Assembly (NCBI GenBank): GCA_031258265.1
Contig: JAIRNB010000178.1
Coordinates: forward strand, 1-12,497
Direction of reading: 5' to 3'
DNA: 12,497 nt
Source: Treponema sp.
GTDB lineage: Bacteria; Spirochaetota; Spirochaetia; Treponematales; Breznakiellaceae
A program made the position numbers and the translations under genes. Shown here in pieces: positions 6,500 to 12,497 of the stretch; within the stretch, counting starts at the first letter, position 1; each line of letters starts with the position of its first letter. The notes under the pieces are model-generated. The model saw only the letters and a list, made by a program, of their open reading frames with translations. It was not told where the DNA came from and did no database searches.

Positions 6500-6545
6500 G
6501 CGGGGTTTTGTCTTTTTGAAAGGGCGGGAGGCCCTATTCCCCCGC
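6500..6545 (+). promoter_or_regulatory. Leader stem-loop upstream of the activase fusion gene
   Basis: GCGGGG (6500-6505) can pair with CCCCGC (6540-6545), enclosing a second hairpin AGGGC/GCCCT (6521-6525 with 6531-6535). A T-rich strand (TTTTGTCTTTTT) lies in between. It sits in the untranslated leader about 55 bases before the start codon. It does not match a riboswitch class I recognise. Confidence 0.35.
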
Positions 6546-6599
6546 TGTCCTAAAATCGCCGCCGGGCCAGGGACGGGCCGCCGTTTCGAGAGGGGAAAG

Positions 6600-9500
6600 A
6601 TGCAATCGACGCAATCATTGGGAATTAATATCGGGTCTACTAGTCTTAAAATGGCGCTGGTTGAAGGGGGAAGGCTTGTCTGGAGCGCTTCCGTACCCCA
6701 TGAAGGGGATTTTGCCGCGGCTGTACGGACTCTCCTGAGTCAGGGGAAGATTGCGCCGGGGACTCCGGCCCTGGTGACCGGGAACGAGGGCCGTTTCATG
6801 TTTGATGTTGCCGGCACCCTGGAGCCCCTTTGTGTGGAGGCGGCCCTGCGGGCCCTGGAACTCAAGGCCGACGCGGTGGTGAGTATGGGGGGGGAGGACC
6901 TGGTGGTTTACTCCCTGGATGCGGCGGGGAAGATTGTCAACAATTTTTCCGGTAATAAGTGCGCCAGCGGGACCGGGGAGTTTCTTAAGCAGCAGCTTGC
7001 CCGGATGGACATGACTTTGAACGACATTGACAGGGTTCCCGACGACGCCAAGGTTTACCCCCTTTCCACCCGCTGTTCGGTGTTCATGAAAAGCGACTGC
7101 ACCCACCGGTTGAACAAGCGGGAGGCCACCAAGGACGACATTGTTCTTTCCCTTTCCGATGTGATGGCGGTTAAGGTTATTGACTTCCTCAAGCGGGCTA
7201 AACTGAGTTCCGGCCGGGTGGTGTTGACCGGGGGAATCACCCTGAACCGTCATATTATCCGGTTTATCCGGGAAAAGGCCCCGGGGATCGACTTTGTTAT
7301 CCCGGAAAGCGCCCCGGTCTTTGAGGCCCTGGGGGCGGCGGTGCTGGCCCCGGAAAACGGAAGCCCCCTGCCCGCGGCGGAGCGGCTTCTTAAACCCAAC
7401 GAAATCCGCTTTGGAACCCTGGGGGCTTTGAAGAACTGGGCCGCCAAGGTGAAGAGTTTTGAAAAGCCCGGCGGCAAAGTCCGGGCGGAGCGGGCCTACA
7501 TTCTGGGGGTGGACGGGGGTTCTACCACCACCAAAGCCTGTCTGGTGGATATGGAGACCGATGAAATTGTGGCCAGCCACTACGGCCGCACCCACGGGGA
7601 CCCGGTAAAAGCCCTGAAGGAGTGCCTGGGGATCATCCAGGAGAAGGTGATCGCCGACACGGGGGACAGGAAAATTGACATTCGCCTGGTTTCCACCACC
7701 GGTTCCAGCCGGGAGATTCTGGGGGTCTTTCTGGAAACGCCGGGGGTTTACAATGAAATTATCGCCCATTCGGTGGGGACCACCTACTTTGACGGCGGGG
7801 TGGAGACGATCTTTGAGATTGGCGGCCAGGATGCCAAGTATGTCCTCCTGAAAAACGGGGTTCCCATCGACTATGCCATGAACGAAGCCTGTTCCGCGGG
7901 GACCGGTTCTTTCCTGGAGGAGTCCGCCTCCGGGGACCTTTCTATCCATTCCGCCAAGGATATTGGGCCTATCGCCATCCGGGCGGACGCGCCCTGCAAA
8001 TTCGGGGAACACTGCTCCGCCTTTATCAACAGCGATATTCGCAAGGCGGTACAGCAGGGGGCCAGCCGGGAAAATATTACCGCCGGTATCGCCTGTTCTA
8101 TCGTGTCCAACTACCTGAACCGGGTGGTGGGGAACCGCAGCATTGGGGGGAAGGTTTTCCTCCAGGGCGGGGTTGCCAAGAATCCCGCGGTGCCCCTGGC
8201 CTTTGCCATGCTCCTGGACAAGGAAATCCTGGTGCCCCCTTCGCCGGAACTCATGGGCTGCTTTGGGGTTGCCCTCCTGGCGAAACGTAAGATGGCCGAC
8301 GGGCTGCTGGCGGAAAAAATCGTAGACATTGACGAGCTTCTTAGCCGGGAGATAGGTTACGAGCGGGTCTTTACCTGCGGGTCCTGCGAGAACCGCTGCC
8401 CCATTCAGGTTTTGAACGTGGGGGGGCGGAAGTATATGTTTGGGGGCCGCTGTAACAAGTACACCAACATGCGGAAGGCCCTTAAAGATGTGCCGGTCTT
8501 TGACTATGTGGAAAAGCGGCAGAGGATGCTTTTTGAAGAATTTGCCGCGCCTTTCGTTGCCCCTGTAGAAGGGGGGGGAGCCCCCCTCGCTCCAGCCGCC
8601 GCCGCGTCTTCCGCTACCCCCCCAGCGGGGGATACCCCCGCAACGCCCCCACATTCTCCGGCGCGCGCCTATGTGGTCGGTATTCCCCGGGCATTTTCGG
8701 TTCATACCCTTTACCCCCTGTATTCGTGGTTCTTCTATGAGCTGGGGATTAGAACCTTCCTTTCCACCGAAGTGGCCCACGCGGGGGTGGCCCGTTCCGA
8801 ATCCACCTACTGTTTCCCCGCGGAGATTGCCCACGGCGCGGTGCAGGACTGCCTGGACAAGGGGGCGGACTATGTGCTGCTCCCCCACTTTAGGGACATG
8901 CCCAGCTACGAAGAAAAAGTCCACGCCAATTTTTGTCCTATTACCCAGAGTCTTCCCTATTACATCGAAAAAGCCTTCCCCGATGTGGACAAGAAAAAAT
9001 GGCTTCCCATGGTGGTAAGTTTTAAGTTTGGGGACGGCAAGGCCCTGGAGCTTTTTACCGAAACCACCGCCCGGCTGGGGATAGGGCCGGAGGAAACCAG
9101 GGCCGCCTTTGAAAAGGCCCTGGCCAGGCAGCGGGCCTACTTTGACGCGGTGGAAAAGATGGGCCGGGAGGCCCTGGAGGAGGCCCGCAGGGCGCGGCGG
9201 CCGGTGATCGCGATCCTGGGGCGGCCCTACAATGCCTTTACCCAGGAGGCGAACATGGGAATCCCCCGGAAATTTACTACCCGGGGTTATTCTATTGTTC
9301 CCTTTGATATTCTGCCCTTCCGGGAGGAGGGAATCTTTGACAATATGTACTGGTACTACGGCCAGCAGGATGTTAAGGCCGCCCGGCTCCTCAAAAAAGA
9401 AGACAATATTTACCTTACCTATGTTACCAATTTTTCCTGCGCCCCGGATTCCTTTATCCTCCACTATATCAAGTGGGCCATGGGGCAAAAACCTTTCCTG

Positions 9501-11066
9501 GTGCTGGAACTGGATTCCCACTCCGCCGATGCGGGGGTGGATACCAGGGTAGAAGCCTTCCTGGACATCATTGACGGCTACCGGATCAAAAAAGGGGAAA
9601 TTGAAGGGGAACGTTACGATAACGGCTGGCGTTTTATCAGTGAAAAGACCGCCTCCGGTTCCTTTGATCTGCGGCTGGACAATGTTAAAACCGGGGAGAA
9701 GCTGCCTATTGCGGGGAACAAGCGGGTAAAGGTGCTGCTCTCCAACATGGGGGCTATTAGTACCGAATATATGGGGGCCGCGGTAAGGCAGCTTGGGATC
9801 AACGGGGAGGCCCTGCCGGTGGCCACCGCGAAAACCGTGCAGCTTGCCCGGGCCCATGCCTCCGGCAAGGAATGTGTCCCCAGCCACTTGGTTTTGGGCA
9901 GCGCCCTGCAGTTCTTCTTTGGGGAAAAGTACCGCAAGGATGAAATTTACCTCCTCTTTGTGCCCATCACCACCGGGCCCTGCCGTACCGGCCAGTATTA
10001 TATATACTATGAGAATCTTTTCCGAGACATGCGGCTGGAAAATGTGGTGGTCTTTATCCTTTCCGCGGATAATTCTTATACCGAACTGGGGCCCGGCTTT
10101 GCCAAGGAGATGTGGAAGGGCCTGGTGCTTTCCGACTACCTCAAGGATATTCAAACCAGCCTTAAAGCCCTGGCCCGGGACCCGGCGCGGGCTTTGGCGG
10201 ATTATGAGAAATCCTGGCGGCATGTCATGGACGCGGTGGAGCATAAACCCAAGGAAATTTGGAAGGCCCTTAAACAGGTGGCCCTGGATGTCAAAAAGAT
10301 ACCCCTAAAACGCAGTCTTGCTTCCTGCCCTAAGGTGCTGGTGGTGGGGGAAATCTACGTGCGGCGGGACGATTTTGCCGTAGGGGAATTGACGGACCTG
10401 ATGAGCCAGCGGGGGATAGTAGTAAAAGTGGCGGGGATTTCCGAGTGGATTCACTACCTGGATTTTGTCCGGGAGTACGCCCTTAAAAAGCTTATCGCCC
10501 TGCGGAAACCGGGCCGGCGGATCTTCTCCAAGCCCTGGCGGGACCTAAAAAAACTGGGCCTGGAGGAATGGTGGAAACATTCGGTGGAAAAACGGATCAT
10601 CTCCATCCTGGAACCCACGGGCCTGGTCCCGGAGACTCCCCACGACATGCGGGAGATTATGAAATACACCGAGGAACATTTTGTAAACCTGGAATTGAAT
10701 TCGGAGATCGCCGTATCCTCCGGCTCCGCCGCCGCCGCCATGGCCCACGGCTATTCGGGGATTGTAAACATCAGCCCCTTCGCCTGTCTTATTGGCCGGG
10801 TTATCGAGGGGCTTTTTACGCCCTGGGCCCGGGAGCGGAACTATCCCACCCTTTCGGTGGAGGTTGACGGGAATCTCCTGCCCCCCAATATCGTCAACAA
10901 GTTGAATATTTTCATGGTAAATGTGCTTAGGTTTAAGGGGGAGGGCGATTTGTCCGGCCTGGTAGACCCTGCCGGCGGGCAGAACCTTGTGGAGGGCAGC
11001 GCCCGGCGCTTTAGCCCCGGGGGAACCGCCGCGCCGGAACCGGAAAAAACAGCGGTGGGGGAGTAA
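6600..11066 (+). CDS. Acyl-CoA dehydratase activase / HgdAB-like fusion protein (BcrAD/BadF/HgdC + DUF2229 + COG3581)
   Basis: Predicted ATP-driven Fe-S reductase of the 2-hydroxyacyl-CoA dehydratase/double-cubane superfamily; substrate unknown. From ATG 6600 (AGGGG at 6591-6595 upstream) it has 1488 residues, normal for the fused form; an upstream in-frame TTG 6516 is less likely. Order: activase domain 1 (about 7-250; NIGSTS at 10-15, GGED at 97-100, Cys121 in KCASGTG, Cys159); activase domain 2 (about 300-562; DGGSTTTK at 305-312, GGQD at 408-411, Cys431 in ACSAGTG, Cys472); a Cys knot C593-x2-C596-x3-C600 and C618; a Pro/Ala linker at about 652-687; a first dehydratase-like module with Cys738, Cys779, Cys947 and LGRPYN near 873; and a second from about 1041 with Cys1092, Cys1128, Cys1396 and GEIYVRRDDF. 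No signal peptide or membrane segments. Domain 1 has Asn10 where canonical activases have Asp. cysE follows after 12 bases. Confidence 0.9.
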   Translation: MQSTQSLGINIGSTSLKMALVEGGRLVWSASVPHEGDFAAAVRTLLSQGKIAPGTPALVTGNEGRFMFDVAGTLEPLCVEAALRALELKADAVVSMGGEDLVVYSLDAAGKIVNNFSGNKCASGTGEFLKQQLARMDMTLNDIDRVPDDAKVYPLSTRCSVFMKSDCTHRLNKREATKDDIVLSLSDVMAVKVIDFLKRAKLSSGRVVLTGGITLNRHIIRFIREKAPGIDFVIPESAPVFEALGAAVLAPENGSPLPAAERLLKPNEIRFGTLGALKNWAAKVKSFEKPGGKVRAERAYILGVDGGSTTTKACLVDMETDEIVASHYGRTHGDPVKALKECLGIIQEKVIADTGDRKIDIRLVSTTGSSREILGVFLETPGVYNEIIAHSVGTTYFDGGVETIFEIGGQDAKYVLLKNGVPIDYAMNEACSAGTGSFLEESASGDLSIHSAKDIGPIAIRADAPCKFGEHCSAFINSDIRKAVQQGASRENITAGIACSIVSNYLNRVVGNRSIGGKVFLQGGVAKNPAVPLAFAMLLDKEILVPPSPELMGCFGVALLAKRKMADGLLAEKIVDIDELLSREIGYERVFTCGSCENRCPIQVLNVGGRKYMFGGRCNKYTNMRKALKDVPVFDYVEKRQRMLFEEFAAPFVAPVEGGGAPLAPAAAASSATPPAGDTPATPPHSPARAYVVGIPRAFSVHTLYPLYSWFFYELGIRTFLSTEVAHAGVARSESTYCFPAEIAHGAVQDCLDKGADYVLLPHFRDMPSYEEKVHANFCPITQSLPYYIEKAFPDVDKKKWLPMVVSFKFGDGKALELFTETTARLGIGPEETRAAFEKALARQRAYFDAVEKMGREALEEARRARRPVIAILGRPYNAFTQEANMGIPRKFTTRGYSIVPFDILPFREEGIFDNMYWYYGQQDVKAARLLKKEDNIYLTYVTNFSCAPDSFILHYIKWAMGQKPFLVLELDSHSADAGVDTRVEAFLDIIDGYRIKKGEIEGERYDNGWRFISEKTASGSFDLRLDNVKTGEKLPIAGNKRVKVLLSNMGAISTEYMGAAVRQLGINGEALPVATAKTVQLARAHASGKECVPSHLVLGSALQFFFGEKYRKDEIYLLFVPITTGPCRTGQYYIYYENLFRDMRLENVVVFILSADNSYTELGPGFAKEMWKGLVLSDYLKDIQTSLKALARDPARALADYEKSWRHVMDAVEHKPKEIWKALKQVALDVKKIPLKRSLASCPKVLVVGEIYVRRDDFAVGELTDLMSQRGIVVKVAGISEWIHYLDFVREYALKKLIALRKPGRRIFSKPWRDLKKLGLEEWWKHSVEKRIISILEPTGLVPETPHDMREIMKYTEEHFVNLELNSEIAVSSGSAAAAMAHGYSGIVNISPFACLIGRVIEGLFTPWARERNYPTLSVEVDGNLLPPNIVNKLNIFMVNVLRFKGEGDLSGLVDPAGGQNLVEGSARRFSPGGTAAPEPEKTAVGE

Positions 11067-11078
11067 CGGAACAGGAAA

Positions 11079-12029
11079 ATGCAGCGTTTACAAAAAAGCA
11101 TCGACGCCCTGATGGGGTCCTACAGTTCCTTCGGCCTGGTTAACCATTCCGGGGCCGTTAATCTGCCCAGCCGGGAAAGTATCGATGATATTCTTCAGGG
11201 CCTGGACGAACTGATCTTCCCCGGTTTCCGGGAGAATCAGATCCTGGATCACGACAACCTAAGCCTTATCACCGGGGAAAAGGTGAACCACCTGGCCCGG
11301 GAATTGATCCGGGAAGTGGAAAAGAGTCTTGCCTTTGCGGCGAGAATCAACGGCCTGGGCGGGGAGGAGAGGGTCCTTGATCCCGGCTATATTCCCAGCT
11401 TTGCCTCCAAGGCCGCCCCCTGCGGCAGCGAGGGATGCCATGCGGCGGCGGAGCTTGTTGTGGAGGCGTTCTTCGAGGAGCTTCCCCGGATTCGGGAGGC
11501 CCTGAGCCTGGACATGCGGGCCGCCTTCCGGGGGGACCCCGCGGCTAAAAGCTATGAAGAGGTGATGCTTTCGTATCCCGGCTTTTCCGCCATTACCATA
11601 CACCGGCTGGCCCATTTTTTCTGGCAGGCCGCCGTCCCCCTAATCCCCCGGATGATGAGCGAACTGGTTCATGGCAGGACGGGGATCGACATTCATCCCG
11701 GGGCCGACATCGGGGAGTCCTTTTTTATCGACCATGGCACGGGGGTGGTGATTGGGGAAACCACGATCATCGGCAAGAATGTGAAGCTCTACCAGGGCGT
11801 TACCCTGGGGGCCCTCTCCGTGAAGAAAGAAGAGGGGAACCGCAAGCGGCACCCTACTATCGAGGACGATGTGACCATCTATTCCAATGCCACAATCCTG
11901 GGCGGCGATACGGTGATCGGCCGGGGCAGCACCATTGGCGGCAACGTGTGGCTGGTTTCCTCCGTGCCGGCGGATACCATGGTCTATACCCGCGCCGGAG
12001 AGCAGCTGGTAAAAACCAGGGGAAACTAG
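11079..12029 (+). CDS. cysE: Serine O-acetyltransferase, long (EpsC-like) form
   Basis: Makes O-acetylserine from serine and acetyl-CoA, the first step of cysteine synthesis; cytoplasmic. The 316 residues comprise a helical N-terminal domain (about 1-195, with LPSRESIDDILQGLDELIFPGF typical of the long anaerobe form) and a left-handed beta-helix of hexapeptide repeats from GIDIHPGADIG onward. The catalytic pair is visible: Asp218-His219 in DHGTGVVIGE (E. coli His158 region) and His258 in KRHPTIEDDV (E. coli His193 region). A short insertion, KKEEGNRK, lies in the active-site loop, as in other long forms. AGGAAA sits just before ATG 11079, 12 bases after the activase stop, so the two genes form an operon. 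No cysK is visible downstream within the window. Confidence 0.94.
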   Translation: MQRLQKSIDALMGSYSSFGLVNHSGAVNLPSRESIDDILQGLDELIFPGFRENQILDHDNLSLITGEKVNHLARELIREVEKSLAFAARINGLGGEERVLDPGYIPSFASKAAPCGSEGCHAAAELVVEAFFEELPRIREALSLDMRAAFRGDPAAKSYEEVMLSYPGFSAITIHRLAHFFWQAAVPLIPRMMSELVHGRTGIDIHPGADIGESFFIDHGTGVVIGETTIIGKNVKLYQGVTLGALSVKKEEGNRKRHPTIEDDVTIYSNATILGGDTVIGRGSTIGGNVWLVSSVPADTMVYTRAGEQLVKTRGN

Positions 12030-12046
12030 CGGCCTGTTGCAATGTA

Positions 12047-12090
12047 GATTTTTTGCCCAGGCGCCTGTGGCGCCCTATATGCAAAAAATC
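12047..12090 (+). repeat. T6...A6 inverted repeat with inner GGCGCC hairpin after cysE
   Basis: GATTTTTTGC (12047-12056) and GCAAAAAATC (12081-12090) are perfect 10-base inverted copies. Inside, GGCGCC-TGT-GGCGCC (12060-12074) makes a second stem. The polarity is opposite to an intrinsic terminator: the T-run comes before the GC stem and the A-run after. The structure begins 18 bases past the cysE stop. It may be a 3' stabiliser, a protein-binding site or the remnant of a small mobile repeat; I cannot choose between these. Confidence 0.6.
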
Positions 12091-12156
12091 ACGATTATTG
12101 GGCAGTTTTCGGCCAGGGGACCGGCGTTTACTTTTTATAGTTATCAGGCAAGCGCG

Positions 12157-12199
12157 GCTCAACGCGCTCCTTGCGCATTGAGCTGGAAATAAAGCTCAA
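12157..12199 (+). repeat. Competing hairpin triplet GCTCAA/TTGAGC/GCTCAA
   Basis: GCTCAACGCGC (12157-12167) pairs with GCGCATTGAGC (12173-12183) through one C-A mismatch over a TCCTT loop. The TTGAGC strand (12178-12183) can instead pair with GCTCAA at 12194-12199 over a 10-base loop. The two folds exclude each other, the same design as at 6096-6130 but with unrelated sequence. Confidence 0.55.
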
Positions 12200-12266
12200 A
12201 AACCGCATATTAAATAATGTGGCTTAGCTTTAGCTCAGGCCGCGCTGTTATTGTGCGGTATTTTTT
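12198..12266. terminator. Probable bidirectional terminator between cysE and the convergent HEPN gene
   Basis: ACCGCATA (12202-12209) pairs with TGTGCGGT (12252-12259), with one T-G wobble, and the pairing extends weakly inward (TAA/TTA). On the + strand the stem is followed by A and six Ts (12261-12266). On the - strand it is followed by five Ts (complement of 12198-12202). The loop is long (over 35 bases) and contains an AGC-TTTA-GCT mini-hairpin. The position between two convergent genes fits. Confidence 0.55.
12208..12223 (+). repeat. Copy 2 of the 16-base repeat core
   Basis: TATTAAATAATGTGGC matches the core at 6159-6174 in 15 of 16 positions and is likewise preceded by ACCGCA. This copy lies inside the terminator loop. 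CAGGCAA occurs upstream in both copies, and in this copy extra hairpin sequence intervenes. Confidence 0.5.
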
Positions 12267-12270
12267 GCTT

Positions 12271-12497
12271 TCATTCTAATTTTTTATTTGCTTCAGCTTC
12301 TTTAATTTTATCTTCAACCCAATCCAAACAGGCGTTCGTTATTTTTACACTGTTCACATATTCTTCTTTTGTAATTTCATCATATTCTCCTGGATACCTT
12401 GTTTGAACAGCGTAATTGGTCAATTGTGCTGCCTCTTTGATATTTTCAGGAATTTCTGTAAAATCTTTAAGTTCTTTTAATAGTATTTCAATATTGT
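12271..12497 (-). CDS. HEPN-domain protein, C-terminal part (5' end outside the window)
   Basis: Reading the - strand, an open frame enters from the right edge (first full codon at 12495) and ends with TGA at 12273-12271, giving 74 residues. The block AAQLTNYAVQTRYPGEYDE, followed by EEYVNSVKITNACLDWVEDKI, is the conserved C-terminal helix pair of the HEPN family (PF05168-like), including the RYP signature. The catalytic RX4-6H region expected in HEPN ribonucleases is not clearly in this portion. HEPN genes are usually paired with a MNT-type nucleotidyltransferase as a toxin-antitoxin or related module; the partner would lie beyond the window. Hand counting gives 66 G/C in 225 bases (29%), far below all other genes here, and codon use (AAA, GAA, ATT, AAT) differs equally. 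This indicates recent transfer. Confidence 0.75.
   Translation of the reverse strand, partial: NIEILLKELKDFTEIPENIKEAAQLTNYAVQTRYPGEYDEITKEEYVNSVKITNACLDWVEDKIKEAEANKKLE

Larger units (their letters stand above)
6053..6599 (+). other. 547-base structured intergenic region between GH30 and the activase fusion
   Basis: I see no convincing gene here on either strand. A 25-codon frame at 6325-6402 and a few antisense frames lack ribosome-binding sites or familiar products. The region instead holds, in order: competing hairpins (6096-6130), the repeat core (6159-6174), a GGCAT/ATGCC hairpin (6172-6197), a G7 run (6227-6233), a nested palindrome (6255-6291), a C9 run with TATAAAAT (6378-6400), a GCCGG/CCGGC hairpin (6416-6429), a promoter (6435-6463), an inverted repeat at +1 (6466-6485) and a leader stem-loop (6500-6545). 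Confidence 0.7.

Noticed and set aside
6516..6599. N-terminal extension of the fusion protein from TTG 6516
   Set aside because: The extra 28 residues are basic and Pro/Gly-rich, encoded in the structured leader. ATG 6600 has a good ribosome-binding site and begins directly before the conserved activase phosphate-binding strand.
6053..6599. Possible CRISPR array or riboswitch in the large intergenic region
   Set aside because: There are no regularly spaced direct repeats, and I recognise no conserved riboswitch core such as a B12 box, THI element or S-box; the hairpins have unrelated sequences.
6615..10244. A very long open frame (over 1200 codons) on the - strand opposite the fusion gene
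   Set aside because: It mirrors the sense gene: strong G/C third-position bias avoids TTA, CTA and TCA codons, leaving the antisense frame open. Its translation is Pro/Gly/His-rich low-complexity sequence without any domain. A similar 470-codon shadow lies opposite the binding-protein gene.
12157..12183. GCTCAAC...ATTGAGC resembling an integron attC site
   Set aside because: The left end fits RYYYAAC, but the right end is ATTGAGC and lacks the G of GTTRRRY needed for recombination. At 27 bases it is much shorter than real attC sites, and no integrase is present.

Overview
The window reads as part of a spirochaete chromosome, most likely a host-associated Treponema of the termite-gut type. 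The reasons are the gene mix (a sugar ABC system of the LplB/YtcP/DUF3502 type beside a cytoplasmic glycosidase, a giant activase/dehydratase-like fusion protein, and a long-form serine acetyltransferase) and the moderately high G+C with strong preference for G/C third positions. This assignment is by resemblance only; no 16S or other phylogenetic marker is present.

Layout, left to right. (1) 1-1106: the last 27 codons of an unidentified gene, then miaA, whose GTG start directly follows the upstream stop in the same frame. A GC-rich hairpin follows miaA. (2) 1188-6052: a four-gene carbohydrate operon on the + strand behind a good sigma70-type promoter: two binding-protein-dependent permeases, a lipoprotein solute-binding protein and a signal-less GH30 family glycosidase. 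No ATPase is encoded, so the transporter presumably borrows a shared one. The genes fit import of an oligosaccharide followed by hydrolysis in the cytoplasm. (3) 6053-6599: a 547-base non-coding stretch unusually dense in structure: competing hairpins, a repeat core shared with the far end of the window, a nested palindrome, G7 and C9 homopolymers, a promoter, an operator-like inverted repeat at the predicted +1, and a structured leader. (4) 6600-12029: a 1488-residue fusion protein with two ASKHA activase domains, a Cys-rich knot and two HgdA/HgdB-like modules, followed 12 bases later by cysE (serine O-acetyltransferase). (5) 12030-12270: another hairpin-rich intergenic stretch with an unusual T6/A6 inverted repeat, a second competing-hairpin triplet, the second repeat core and a probable bidirectional terminator. 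(6) 12271-12497: the C-terminal end of a convergent, strikingly AT-rich (29% G+C by hand count) HEPN-domain gene on the - strand, probably acquired horizontally and possibly half of a HEPN/nucleotidyltransferase toxin-antitoxin pair.

The most interesting item is the fusion protein. The cysteine pattern suggests that the [4Fe-4S] site normally shared by an activase homodimer, and the two subunits of the dehydratase component, are all carried on one chain. That would make it a self-contained ATP-driven low-potential reductase of unknown substrate. The family is known, but its function is not settled and its regulatory region here looks elaborate. The two hairpin/repeat elements at 6096-6197 and 12157-12259 flank the fusion-cysE unit.
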